The notes: generated by a model not told the origin, from the sequence alone. 64,000 nucleotides of DNA from Bacteroidales bacterium (GCA_016709025.1 JADJEQ010000040.1:1-64000); one strand, 5' to 3'. Shown: positions 49,153 through 58,733, counted from the first letter of the stretch. Translations and numbers: made by a program.

Positions 49153-50175
49153 ATGAGGGAAGAAACAACATACTACGAAAGCCTGATGGCCGCCTATTTC
49201 TCTGGAGAAGCATCGTCCGAAGAGATCAGGCAGCTTTCGTCGTGGTTGGCTGAAAACCAGGAAAATCTCAATTTTTTCGAATCGTTCCGGAAAGCATGGT
49301 TGCTCACCGGCAAGGATGCTCTTTCTTCAGCAATTGACCTTGACGCTGAATGGGAAGCTATTTCAACGAAACTATCACCGGATGCTCCTTTTGTTGTTGT
49401 TCCGGCAGAAAAGACCAGAAAGGGTATACTGATCAACATGTTTTCATCCTGGAAAGCAGCTGCAGTATTGGTTATTCTGTTAGTAAGTGCAACGGCTATT
49501 TTCTATCTGAACTCAGGTCCTGAAACAATTATATTAACAGCCGATACCGGCAATCTGGAACAATTGTTGCCCGATGGAACCACCATTTCATTGTTAAAAG
49601 GTTCGGAAGCAGAATATCCTGCTCAGTTTAGCGGGGACATACGCGAAGTTAAACTTGAAGGAGAAGCTTATTTTATTGTAAAACATGACGAATCCAAACC
49701 TTTCATTGTAAAAGGCGATAAAGCCCGTATTGAGGTATTGGGAACCTCCTTTAATGTAAATACGAGGGCTGGTGATAATCAGGTGAGTGTGGTTTTAACA
49801 TCCGGCAAGGTTTCCCTGTATTTCAAGGGACACGAATCCGAAAATATTATCCTTCATCCCGGTGAAAAAGCAGAAATGAACCTTTCTAAAAAAGCAATTT
49901 CTGTAGGGTTAAATCCTGATCCTAATTATATGGCCTGGAAAACCGGGAAAATAGTATTCGAAAACAGCAGCCTCAATGAAGTTATTGCTGTTTTATCAAA
50001 AGTCTATCATAAGGAAATCAGGCTGGCCGGTGATCAGCTATCCACCTGCAACCTGACAGCCACCTTCGAAAAACAGTCATTAAATTCGGCACTGAAAGTG
50101 ATTCAGGCAACACTCGAACTTGAGATTACAGAGGAGAATGGTATCCTGATCCTGAAAGGGCCCGGATGTGACTAA
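49153..50175 (+). CDS. FecR-family anti-sigma / sigma regulator
   Basis: A 340-residue inner-membrane protein. The short cytoplasmic N-terminus (YESLMAAYFSGEASSEEIRQ) is the sigma-binding part. A single membrane helix follows at about residues 98-118 (AAAVLVILLVSATAIFYL). The periplasmic FecR domain shows TADTGNLEQLLPDGTTISLL, GEAYFIVKHDESKPFIV and ARIEVLGTSFNVNTRAGD. The end is a DUF4974/STN-like domain (FENSSLNEVIAVLSKVYHKE). It lies 67 bp after the sigma gene and 56 bp before the receptor gene. It should relay the state of the STN-TonB receptor to the sigma factor. Confidence 0.93.
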   Translation: MREETTYYESLMAAYFSGEASSEEIRQLSSWLAENQENLNFFESFRKAWLLTGKDALSSAIDLDAEWEAISTKLSPDAPFVVVPAEKTRKGILINMFSSWKAAAVLVILLVSATAIFYLNSGPETIILTADTGNLEQLLPDGTTISLLKGSEAEYPAQFSGDIREVKLEGEAYFIVKHDESKPFIVKGDKARIEVLGTSFNVNTRAGDNQVSVVLTSGKVSLYFKGHESENIILHPGEKAEMNLSKKAISVGLNPDPNYMAWKTGKIVFENSSLNEVIAVLSKVYHKEIRLAGDQLSTCNLTATFEKQSLNSALKVIQATLELEITEENGILILKGPGCD

Positions 50176-50231
50176 ACCTGAACTTCAGTGTCAGATTCAT
50201 ATGCAAAATACCTAACTTTTAAACAGGACGA

Positions 50232-52898
50232 TTGAACATATCCAATGCATTAAACCGGCTATTGTTAATGGCAGCCCTTATCATGGCTGCCCTGCCTGTT
50301 TTGGTTGGCCAGGATCTTGACAGGAAAATTACCCTCAGGATTCAGAATGAAACGCTGGAGCATGCCCTTAAAGAGATCAGCCGCAAAGGAGACATCAGAT
50401 TCTCTTACAGCCCCCGGAAGATTCCCCTGAAAGAAAAAGTAAACCTGAATGTTACTGAAAAAAGTGTAGGTGCAATTCTTGACGAGTTGCTGGAACCACT
50501 CGGGGTTAGTTGGTTTGAATCTGAGTATCACGTCGTTCTCAAAATGAAAAAGAGTGGAGATTCCGGCAAACCCCAGGCAACCGTAAACCGGAAATACACG
50601 CTGAGTGGCTATGTGCGTGATCAAACAAACGGCGAAGTGCTTATCGGAGCTAATGTTTACGATAAGATCACCTATCAGGGAACCACGAGCAATGCATATG
50701 GCTTCTTTTCGCTCACCTTGCCGGCCGGAAACTACACCATAACTTTTTCCCTGATCGGATACACATCTTTTGATCAGGAAATCAAACTGGAAAAAGACTT
50801 CACTACCGACCTCTCCCTAAAGGAGACAAGTATTGAAATGAAGGCGGTTGAGATCCTGTCTGACAAGGAAATTCAGGGCATTGAACCAGCAGCAGCCGGT
50901 GAAGTGCGATTCTCGACGTCCACCCTGAAGCGGATGGCCGGATTTGCCGGAAACATCGATGTTTTGAAGTCGCTTCAGGCTGTTCCGGGTATCAACGCAT
51001 TCGGCGACGGTTCTTCTTTCTTTTACGTAAGAGGTGGCAACAACGATCAGAACCTGATGCTGATCGATGAGGCACCGATCTTTAACCCGGCACATTTATT
51101 CGGTTTTTTTTCAGCCCTGGCACCCGACGCGATTAAAGATGTAAAAGCTTATAAAGGTGACTTCCCGGCATCCTATGGTGGAAGGCTTTCTTCGGTCATC
51201 GACATCCGGGCCAGGGACGGCAACCTGAACAGGTTTGGGTTTTCCGGGAATCTCGGAATTTTCACCTCTGATCTCACGGTTGAAGGGCCTTTGGCGAAGG
51301 AGAAAAGTTCATTCATCCTTTCTGCACGCAAATCGAATTTAAACTGGCTCAGCAATTCAGAACTTACCGGAAAATCGTTTACCATCGATTTTTACGACCT
51401 GAATGCCAAGCTAAACATCAGGCTGAATAAGAAAAACAGGCTGTTTTTAACCGGTTTTACCGGGAATGATGATTTCAGCCGGCTCACCAATGCCTCCATT
51501 CATACATTTGGCATCAGCTGGGACAATACCACCGGCACCATCCGCTGGAACCACCTCTTCAACAACAAATTGTTCTCGAATACAACAGCGGTTTTCAGTG
51601 AATACAATTACTACCTTTATATCTCCAGGGAAGAAGACGATTACTGGAAATCATCGATCAGAAACAATACCCTGAAAACTGATTTCACCTGGTATCCCAA
51701 CCTCTCCAATACCTTAAAAGCCGGAATTGATCTGAGTAACTACCATTCAAATCCGGGCAACGTGCATTTTTCTGATGATGAAACCCAGAAAAGTGCGCCG
51801 CTAATCCCTGAATACAATTCACTCGGGCTGAGTGTTTACTTCAGCAACGATCAGATTATCAGAGAGAAGCTATCACTAAAATACGGACTCAGGCTAAGTT
51901 CGTGGAGAAACCTAGGCCCAGCCACTGTTTATTTCTACGATGCTGCATATGAAGTGGCCGACACCATTGAAGTGGATAAGGGTAGTTACTTCTCGCCCTA
52001 CTTTAACCTTGAGCCAAGAATCAGCCTGGCATGGGCACCTGGTTCCGGCATTACAATTACTGCTGGGTACTGCCGTACAGCCCAGTACCTTCAGATGCTT
52101 TCAAATTCCACCAGCCCCTTTACCTCGCTTGAAGTGTGGGCTCCCTCGGGTCCCAATATCAAACCGCAACAGGCTGATCAGTTCTCCCTCGGATTGTTGA
52201 CAATGACAGGAAAACCAGGTATAAGCTTCACTGCTGAAGCATTCTATAAACTTTTCCGCAACCAGATTGATTATAAGGATCACGCCAATATGTTGTATAA
52301 CCCTCTGATTGAGGGAGAACTGCGGTTTGGCAGTGCAAAGTCGTATGGAATAGAATTGCTGGCAAGAAAAAGCCAGGGAAAATTAACAGGGTGGGTAGGT
52401 TACTCCTACTCCCGGATATTAAAAACCATTGAAGGAATCAATCAGAACCTGGAATTTCCTGCTGTTTATGATCACCCGCACAGCCTGTTTGCAAACTTCA
52501 TGCTGAGCGCAGGTAAGCGATGGGAACTGGCTGCCAGCTGGTTCTACATGACCGGTTCGGCTTTCACCTCCCCTACCGGGTTTATTCAATACAATGGTTA
52601 TACTGTGCCCGTTTACGGAAAGAAGAACAACGACCGCCTGCCCGACTATCACAGGTTGGATATGTCGGTCACCTTCAGGCTCAACAGACCGGAAAACCGG
52701 TTCAGGCATAACCTGATTCTTTCAGTCTACAATCTTTACGGACGCAAAAACCCGTTTGCCCTGAGTTTTAACAAGATCATGAATGATAACGGTGACTTTG
52801 TCGTACCATCCGATCTGAGCGGGTCAACCGAAATAATACCAACCAGCATCTCTGTCGCGGGGTTCATACCTTCATTAAACTATACATTTAAATTTTAA
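50232..52898 (+). CDS. TonB-dependent outer-membrane receptor with STN and carboxypeptidase-like domains
   Basis: An 888-residue outer-membrane transporter and signal transducer. A signal peptide (LLLMAALIMAALPVLVG) leads to an STN domain at about residues 30-105 (TLEHALKEISRKGDIRFSYS). A carboxypeptidase-D-like regulatory domain follows (YTLSGYVRDQTNGEVLIGAN). The plug carries RGGNNDQNLMLIDEAPIFNP, then AYKGDFPASYGGRLSSVIDI. The 22-strand barrel runs to a C-terminal Phe (PSLNYTFKF). The frame opens with TTG at 50,232 (LNISNALN); no ATG lies upstream in frame, so TTG is the probable start. The STN domain links it to the preceding FecR and sigma genes. The barrel type often pairs with DUF4249 rather than SusD, as here. 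The substrate is unknown. Confidence 0.92.
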   Translation: MNISNALNRLLLMAALIMAALPVLVGQDLDRKITLRIQNETLEHALKEISRKGDIRFSYSPRKIPLKEKVNLNVTEKSVGAILDELLEPLGVSWFESEYHVVLKMKKSGDSGKPQATVNRKYTLSGYVRDQTNGEVLIGANVYDKITYQGTTSNAYGFFSLTLPAGNYTITFSLIGYTSFDQEIKLEKDFTTDLSLKETSIEMKAVEILSDKEIQGIEPAAAGEVRFSTSTLKRMAGFAGNIDVLKSLQAVPGINAFGDGSSFFYVRGGNNDQNLMLIDEAPIFNPAHLFGFFSALAPDAIKDVKAYKGDFPASYGGRLSSVIDIRARDGNLNRFGFSGNLGIFTSDLTVEGPLAKEKSSFILSARKSNLNWLSNSELTGKSFTIDFYDLNAKLNIRLNKKNRLFLTGFTGNDDFSRLTNASIHTFGISWDNTTGTIRWNHLFNNKLFSNTTAVFSEYNYYLYISREEDDYWKSSIRNNTLKTDFTWYPNLSNTLKAGIDLSNYHSNPGNVHFSDDETQKSAPLIPEYNSLGLSVYFSNDQIIREKLSLKYGLRLSSWRNLGPATVYFYDAAYEVADTIEVDKGSYFSPYFNLEPRISLAWAPGSGITITAGYCRTAQYLQMLSNSTSPFTSLEVWAPSGPNIKPQQADQFSLGLLTMTGKPGISFTAEAFYKLFRNQIDYKDHANMLYNPLIEGELRFGSAKSYGIELLARKSQGKLTGWVGYSYSRILKTIEGINQNLEFPAVYDHPHSLFANFMLSAGKRWELAASWFYMTGSAFTSPTGFIQYNGYTVPVYGKKNNDRLPDYHRLDMSVTFRLNRPENRFRHNLILSVYNLYGRKNPFALSFNKIMNDNGDFVVPSDLSGSTEIIPTSISVAGFIPSLNYTFKF

Positions 52899-52921
52899 CG
52901 TCATTAATTCAACAGGAAAAC

Positions 52922-53782
52922 ATGAAAATCCGATATTACCTGAATTTGCTGATTGTTGTGTCAGCATTGTGGTTTTCAGCCTGTGAACAGCAGGCAGACT
53001 GGCCCCTGGAAGAGTTTTCGGGCGATTTTATCGTGGTCGACGGAAACATAACCAATGAAATAAAAACACAGGAGATCAGATTAATGAAGCCAATGAATCA
53101 ACCGAACGATGCGCCTGAGGCAGTCGGGGGAGCCGATGTCATTGTAAGCACAGAGGACAATGTATACACTTTCAGGGAAGATCCGGCCAGACCGGGTGTT
53201 TATCAATCGGAGGAAGCCTTTGGCGGGAAAGCGGGTAAAACCTATTCGCTGTTAATCAACCACGATGACCGGATTATTACGGCAAAAGCAAATATGGTGC
53301 AGGCAACAGAATTTATTTTTTTGAGGTATGCACGTCAGAACAACACCAAACTCTTCAGGATCGTATGGGTAGCCAATCCTTACAATGCCAAACGTCCGGC
53401 TATGTATGAGATTTTGCTGGACTGGTCGTCGGTTCCCGGATACGAGAATGCTGACCCGGAAAGCACAAAAGCCAGGTTGCTCTATTACACCCTGCCAACG
53501 CTGGATGTAAGCCAGATTTTTGCACCTGCAATGGAAACAGTGCTTTTCCCACCGGGTACACTGATTAAAGAAAAACGATATTCACTTGCGCCAGCCCACG
53601 CTGAATTCATCAGGGCGCTGCTTTCAGAAACCAACTGGCAGGGAGGACTGTTCAATTCGGCGGCAGCCAACCTGCCAACCAATCTCAGCAGCCATGCAAC
53701 CGGCTATTTCGGGGCCTGTGCAGTAACAACAAAAACAGATGTTGCCCGGATAGTCCTGCCAGCAATGGAAAGCAAAAAATGA
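52922..53782 (+). CDS. DUF4249 family outer-membrane lipoprotein
   Basis: A 286-residue lipoprotein: hydrophobic signal then FSAC with Cys at residue 21. The region FIVVDGNITNEIKTQEIRLM followed by GGADVIVSTEDNVYTF and GKAGKTYSLLI is the beta-sandwich typical of DUF4249. It starts 23 bp after the TonB receptor, the usual pairing, and probably forms a surface-exposed lid or accessory for that receptor, in place of SusD. The C-terminal part ends VARIVLPAMESKK, so the protein is on the short side for the family but has no visible break. Confidence 0.87.
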   Translation: MKIRYYLNLLIVVSALWFSACEQQADWPLEEFSGDFIVVDGNITNEIKTQEIRLMKPMNQPNDAPEAVGGADVIVSTEDNVYTFREDPARPGVYQSEEAFGGKAGKTYSLLINHDDRIITAKANMVQATEFIFLRYARQNNTKLFRIVWVANPYNAKRPAMYEILLDWSSVPGYENADPESTKARLLYYTLPTLDVSQIFAPAMETVLFPPGTLIKEKRYSLAPAHAEFIRALLSETNWQGGLFNSAAANLPTNLSSHATGYFGACAVTTKTDVARIVLPAMESKK

Positions 53783-53974
53783 CATCCTGGAATAATACGA
53801 CATGTTTCACTAAACCAGCTGGTTATATAATTCTTTTAAAAACTTACAAAAAAAATCAGCCATTGGATAAGGGTAAAAGCAAAGTACCGTGTAATATTGA
53901 TGTAACCTTAAAAAAATTGTCCGGGTTACCCGAAAAAGAAAACATACAAGTATAAACAATTAAATCTCAATCTC

Positions 53975-54916
53975 ATGAAGACTACCCGACTGATCCGCAC
54001 CGCAGCCCTGCTACTTGCACTTACAGGCTTAACCCTGACATCCTGCAAGAAAGACAAACTTGACGAAGGAAAGAACGATTCCACATCAATCACACAGCTT
54101 TCGAACGACGAAATCAATGTGGAAGAAATTACCAACGACGCATTACAGGATGTTGAAGGCGTTCTCAGCTACAATGGCGGAAACCTGAAATCCACTGCCG
54201 GAATCCCCTGCAATGCCACCATCGATTCAACATCGGTTGTTAACGACACCATCACCATTTACATCACTTACGACGGGCTTTCATGTAATGGAAGAAAATA
54301 CAGAACCGGACAGGTACAGATTAAGAAACAGGTAGGTTCTCATTGGGGAATGGTTGGTGCCAGTGTTAATGTAAGGTATATAAACTTCTCTGTAACCCGT
54401 GTTGCAACAGGAAAAACCATCGTCATGAACAGCGATAAAACCTTTACCAATGTTACCGGAGGTTTTATCTATATGCTTGGTCAGAATGGATTTTCAAGCC
54501 TGATTCACAGGGTAAGCGGTTACATCGACATCACATTCGACAATGGAACTACCCGGGTATGGAATGTAGCACGTCAACGTACTTTTACCGGAATGCCGGG
54601 TGAAATCGTGCTTACTGTTGATGGATTCGGTACTTCCGGCGAATATTCAAGCCTGGTTGTGTGGGGAACCAATCGGAATGGGGAAGATTTCTACACTCAA
54701 ATCCTCCAGTCAGTGGTACATAAAGAAGTCTGCGATAGAAATCCGGTATCAGGCATCAAATTCCACCAGATTCCGGGTGCAGATAAAAGCGCAACCATTA
54801 CCTTTGGTTACGACAGCAACAACCTGCCGGTGACCAACGGGGATTGCCCGACTCATTACCGCGTAGATTGGGTTAATGGAACTTATACAGGAACCAGCTT
54901 CCTTCCACTTCCATAA
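53975..54916 (+). CDS. Hypothetical lipoprotein
   Basis: A 313-residue lipoprotein with signal MKTTRLIRTAALLLALTGL and lipobox LTSC (Cys at residue 24), followed by a Lys/Asp-rich linker KKDKLDEGKNDS. The rest is beta-rich with many Gly, Asn and Thr: TITIYITYDGLSCNGRKY, GYIDITFDNGTTRVWNVARQ and HYRVDWVNGTYTGTSFLPLP at the end. I do not recognise the family. It lies 190 bp after DUF4249 and might have its own promoter, so its link to the receptor module is only positional. Confidence 0.75.
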   Translation: MKTTRLIRTAALLLALTGLTLTSCKKDKLDEGKNDSTSITQLSNDEINVEEITNDALQDVEGVLSYNGGNLKSTAGIPCNATIDSTSVVNDTITIYITYDGLSCNGRKYRTGQVQIKKQVGSHWGMVGASVNVRYINFSVTRVATGKTIVMNSDKTFTNVTGGFIYMLGQNGFSSLIHRVSGYIDITFDNGTTRVWNVARQRTFTGMPGEIVLTVDGFGTSGEYSSLVVWGTNRNGEDFYTQILQSVVHKEVCDRNPVSGIKFHQIPGADKSATITFGYDSNNLPVTNGDCPTHYRVDWVNGTYTGTSFLPLP

Positions 54917-54943
54917 AAATCAGGATTTAAATAAATAAATATC

Positions 54944-54988
54944 CTTCGACTCCGCTCAGGATGACTGTCAGTCTGAGCGGAGTCAAAG
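54944..54988. repeat. REP-like hairpin, second locus of a dispersed repeat
   Basis: Two inverted half-sites abut each other: 54,944-54,966 begins CTTCGACTCCGCTCAGGATG and 54,967-54,988 reads GTCAGTCTGAGCGGAGTCAA and ends AG. The same word occurs as a spaced inverted pair at 47,659-47,756. Confidence 0.7.
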
Positions 54989-55031
54989 ACAAATTTCCTT
55001 AGCTAAACGACATTATTTATTATACTAATCA

Positions 55032-55060
55032 AAGCACTCCAATCCGGAGTGCTTTTTTTT
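55032..55060 (+). terminator. Rho-independent terminator after the lipoprotein gene
   Basis: AAGCACTCC and GGAGTGCTT pair across a 5-base loop, followed by about eight T. Confidence 0.88.
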
Positions 55061-56036
55061 GCTCTTCGTTGCAGAATAAACGGTAAAAATGGAGTTGTTT
55101 AGTAATTGATGTGCTGAAGGGAAATTCACTGTGATTTCAACCGTGTTGGAATTAATCTCTCTGCTTCGTTGAAAATACCTCCCAAGTATTTATTAAAGAG
55201 CACTTCTTTGCTTTCTGTACCTTTTGCTCTTAAGAAACAATATGTTTGGACGAACTCGTAACTATATTTAACGGCCTGATTATTAACTGCATGGGACGAT
55301 GCTCAAAGTTACCTGTTTCTTTCTGCTAAAGCAATATTCTTCATATTGTAATCACTTGATCAAAAAGTACCAAAAAATCAAGGCTTCGGAAGAATGGCTA
55401 AAATCAGGCGCGCAATTTTGGTAGGAAGAAATGAGCCTGCCTGCCGCAGGCAGGGTTGAACCATACCTCGCTCTACTTAACTTTCTTGTACACTAATTTT
55501 CAGAGCTCCGCTACACATCATCGGTTGCATTTCTTCCTTCTTTTATGCGGCCTGATTTCTTAACGCCATTCTTCCAAGGCCGGTCCTTCTGCAGTTATTC
55601 ATCGTAAGTTTGATAAGGATTTCCTGAAAAGCACCCATTCGCTTTGAAATAAAAAATATTAAAAGATGTAAGGTTTAAAGTTTATAAGAATATTGTGACA
55701 ATATCAAAAAAAGCTACTGTATGGTGAGTTTTACCTCAATTGAATATGTAAAGCCACAGAGTGGCGAAACGTTGGTAGTAAATCAAAGACCAAGCGGATT
55801 TTAAGGTGCAGAGCACCGTAACGTAAAAAGGTCTATGATTATATTGAGTTCTTCAGCCAGCACGATTAAAGCATAAAAACTTTGTCTTGCATTTTCTAAG
55901 ACATCGTTTTTATAATGATAATCCCAGCACATCAAACACTGAATAGCCCTAAAAATGATGAAATCCATTTATCAGCATGAATAACTTCCAACCATTAGCC
56001 AATAAAATTGTTATTTTGCAGATTCAAATATGTTCT
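55061..56036. repeat. Gene-free, repeat-rich intergenic region
   Basis: About 980 bp with no credible ORF. It holds several inverted repeats. A roughly 53-bp imperfect inverted pair spans 55,382-55,434 and 55,527-55,581 (shared word GGAAGAATGGC). A perfect 19-bp palindrome CCTGCCTGCCGCAGGCAGG lies at 55,436-55,454. Two short hairpins GCCACAGAGTGGC (55,753-55,765) and GGTGCAGAGCACC (55,805-55,817) lie 40 bp apart. The rest is AT-rich. It looks like a landing zone for dispersed repeats. No tRNA was seen. Confidence 0.65.
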
Positions 56037-56990
56037 ATGAAAAAAACCTTTCTGGGAATAGTTTTCACAATGATCATGATTACCGGTTGCAGCGCCAACC
56101 AGGGAGACACGGTTAACAACGGAATCAGGGCCGGTGGCATTATCAGCAGCATCAACAAAGGAAAGGCTGTGTTGATAAAAGACAAAATTATAACCGATGA
56201 TCTCGACTTCTCCAAAATAAAGCGCCATGATGTTTTTAGTTCGTCTATTGAGATTGCCCGGGTTGATGTGCCTGTAACTTTCCTCAATTGCATTTTCATG
56301 GGAAAAGTTATTACAAACGGGATGCAATCGCAAAGACAGGTAAACACACAATTCGGCAGCTCAGTAACTTTCGAAGCCTGCGATTTCAGGGGAGATGCGG
56401 ATTTCAGCAATTCAACCGTTGACGGCATGGTCAATTTTACCGGAGCGATATTCAGGGAAAAAGCCCTTTTTAACAATGTAACCCTGAAGGGCCGACAGGT
56501 TTATTTTACGGCATTTACTTCCGAAAAGCTATTCAGCATGCAGGAATCCCGGATAGAAGGAGCCATCGATTTCTTTAAAGCCAAAATTACCGGAAAAGTT
56601 TCGTTTCAAAGCACTGAATTCTGGGGTACGGCCCGCTTCAGCGACCTCGACTGTAACGGGAAAAGTGATTTTTCTCTGACAAATTTCCGCAGCGATGCCT
56701 TGTTTACCTACACCAACTTTGGGAACGAATTCAGAATGTCAAACGCAACAGTGGCAGGCCGCCTCGACCTGATCAGCGTTACTTTTCAGAGCAGCGCCTG
56801 GCTGACAAACTCGGTTTTCGCCGGAAAAGTTAACCTTACGAAATCAGAAGTGAAAGCCAGGTTTGACCTGAGTGGCTCGCTTTTTGCAGCGGGCCGTCCG
56901 GTCACAGATGAGTTTGTTGTTCAACCATCGGGTGAGTTGGTTACTACAGGTGCTCAATTTGCAACTTTTCAAGATTACATCAACGAATAA
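56037..56990 (+). CDS. Pentapeptide-repeat lipoprotein
   Basis: A 317-residue lipoprotein with signal MKKTFLGIVFTMIMITGC (Cys at residue 18). I chose the ATG at 56,037 because the longer ORF starting 20 codons earlier destroys the signal peptide. From about residue 80 the sequence is a run of pentapeptide-like units with Phe or Leu at the centre: FEACDFRGDADFSNSTV, MVNFTGAIFREKALF, FFKAKITGKVSFQSTEFWG, LTNFRSDALFTYTNFGNEF and WLTNSVFAGKVNLTKSEV. Such repeats fold into a right-handed beta-helix. It lies 39 bp before the C1A peptidase gene, so the two are probably cotranscribed. Function is unknown; the fold is used as a rigid surface, not usually as an enzyme. Confidence 0.82.
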   Translation: MKKTFLGIVFTMIMITGCSANQGDTVNNGIRAGGIISSINKGKAVLIKDKIITDDLDFSKIKRHDVFSSSIEIARVDVPVTFLNCIFMGKVITNGMQSQRQVNTQFGSSVTFEACDFRGDADFSNSTVDGMVNFTGAIFREKALFNNVTLKGRQVYFTAFTSEKLFSMQESRIEGAIDFFKAKITGKVSFQSTEFWGTARFSDLDCNGKSDFSLTNFRSDALFTYTNFGNEFRMSNATVAGRLDLISVTFQSSAWLTNSVFAGKVNLTKSEVKARFDLSGSLFAAGRPVTDEFVVQPSGELVTTGAQFATFQDYINE

Positions 56991-57029
56991 ATCTCAACAA
57001 TACCAATACTATCCACCAAAAACAAACCT

Positions 57030-58733
57030 ATGAAAAACCACCTGAAACGATTGTTGAAATCTGCCCTTATTGTTCCATTTCTGGCATTAACTATGGCAAC
57101 TGTTACATTCAGCAGTTGCACCAAAGAAGAGATAACCGGTCTTCTGAGTGAAATTCTGGTGCAGGCGCTTGCCAGTTGGAATGCAGATGATGAAAATCTT
57201 GACGAAATACCCCAGGATCTGGACATCAACGACAATACCAGTGGAATACCATCAAGCATTGATTTCTCCGACAAATTTCCTCCCATCGGTGATCAGGGCG
57301 AATATGGCACCTGTGTGGTATGGGCAGTTGGGTACAACCTCAAAACTGCGCTGAATGGTATCGACAATGGCTGGACATCATCCCAGCTTTCACAGACATC
57401 AAATCAAACAAGCCCGAAAGACCTGTTCTGGTCGATTCCTTCAGCTGAGAAAGGATCTGATTGCAATGGCACCCAGTTTGAATCGGCCATGGATCAGCTG
57501 ATTTCGCGTGGCGGAGCCTCAATGGCCACCGCTCCTTACACCAGCCTGGGCGATTGCAGCCAGACCCCGCTTTCAGATTGGACTCAGGATGCAGCCGACA
57601 ATAAACTGGTAAACTACCGCAAGATTGCCGACCAGAGCAACAGCGCATCCATGACAGTTACCAACTTCAAAAACTACCTGGCAGAAGGCAGGCCCATCGC
57701 TTTTGGTGCAAAGTTGGGCGATCGCTTCATGCGCTGGAACAGCGATGCAGTAATTGATTACGACACCTACCAGAATCCCGGAATGCAACATGCCTACCAC
57801 GCCATGGTGCTGGCCGGTTATGACGATTCAAGGAATGCTTTTAAAGTGGTTAATACCTGGGGAAACACCTGGGGAAACAGAGGAACAATCTGGATAGACT
57901 ACGACTTTTTCGTCAGTAGTTTTTGCGTAGCCGCCTTCGTTGCCCAAAACGAATCGGACGTGAATATTACCAGTGGAGAAGTCGGATCAGGGGATATTGT
58001 TAGCGGCCTTGATGTGCTCGCCTGGAACCTGATTGATGATGATAATCCCGAATCAACGGATCCGCTCGACCGGCAGATTACCTACAATGTGTTCAACTCA
58101 GGCACCGAAACAGTGATGGCTTCAAAGAGGTGGAGTATCCTTTACATGTTTTACAATGCATACGATGCCAATGATTATGAGATTCTGATCCACGACTATT
58201 ACACCGATGAATTCAGTACCACCCCCGGTGACAATGCTTACTGGGAAGCAGGTTATGGTATAGCCGGCAGTTGGTGGAATTATATTAATGTACCATCCGG
58301 TAAAAGTGTGGCAGCTGCCCTCTACAATGTGGATGAAGCTGACTTCCTTTTCACTTATACCATGCCCGCCGATATCAACGGGAAGTACTATTTGGTGCTT
58401 TTTGCTGACGCGTTTAATGACCTTGGAGAAGAAAACGAAGACAACAATTATTACTTCTACAGTAAATCAGACGGAAAACCGTTCGATTTTGTCAACGGGA
58501 TGATTCAGGGTGGCGCTCCCAATAAGAGTGTAATTGCCGGTAAGCAGCCTGCATTGTTCCAGAATACTGAAAAACAGACTGTTGTAAACAAAAATAATGT
58601 GAATGCTTACTCCCCTGAAGAGATCATGAAACTGGTAAATCACAAAAAGAAAACCGGGGAGCTGCAGCAGAAAGCCTTAAAATTCAAATTTAAGCAGAGC
58701 ATTCAGCAACAAATGAAAAGGAAAGCAAATTAG
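57030..58733 (+). CDS. Papain-family (C1A) cysteine peptidase with CARDB-like domain, probable lipoprotein
   Basis: A 567-residue exported protein. The signal VPFLALTMATVTFSSC ends in a lipobox-like Cys. The peptidase domain has the oxyanion Gln and nucleophile Cys95 in GDQGEYGTCVVWAVGY, His257 in AYHAMVLAGYDD, and Asn275 in VVNTWGNTWGNRGTIWIDYD. The usual CGSCWAF reads YGTCVVWA, so one disulphide Cys is missing. There is no inhibitory propeptide beyond about 80 residues. Residues about 325-480 resemble a CARDB beta-sandwich, with the acidic signature ADAFNDLGEENEDNNYYFY. The C-terminus is a basic, Lys/Gln-rich tail. It follows a pentapeptide lipoprotein by 39 bp and is closed by a terminator. 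Likely a cell-surface or periplasmic protease. Confidence 0.88.
   Translation: MKNHLKRLLKSALIVPFLALTMATVTFSSCTKEEITGLLSEILVQALASWNADDENLDEIPQDLDINDNTSGIPSSIDFSDKFPPIGDQGEYGTCVVWAVGYNLKTALNGIDNGWTSSQLSQTSNQTSPKDLFWSIPSAEKGSDCNGTQFESAMDQLISRGGASMATAPYTSLGDCSQTPLSDWTQDAADNKLVNYRKIADQSNSASMTVTNFKNYLAEGRPIAFGAKLGDRFMRWNSDAVIDYDTYQNPGMQHAYHAMVLAGYDDSRNAFKVVNTWGNTWGNRGTIWIDYDFFVSSFCVAAFVAQNESDVNITSGEVGSGDIVSGLDVLAWNLIDDDNPESTDPLDRQITYNVFNSGTETVMASKRWSILYMFYNAYDANDYEILIHDYYTDEFSTTPGDNAYWEAGYGIAGSWWNYINVPSGKSVAAALYNVDEADFLFTYTMPADINGKYYLVLFADAFNDLGEENEDNNYYFYSKSDGKPFDFVNGMIQGGAPNKSVIAGKQPALFQNTEKQTVVNKNNVNAYSPEEIMKLVNHKKKTGELQQKALKFKFKQSIQQQMKRKAN

Noticed and set aside
55977..56036. Earlier start for the pentapeptide lipoprotein
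   Set aside because: It adds 20 residues in front of a perfect signal peptide and lipobox.
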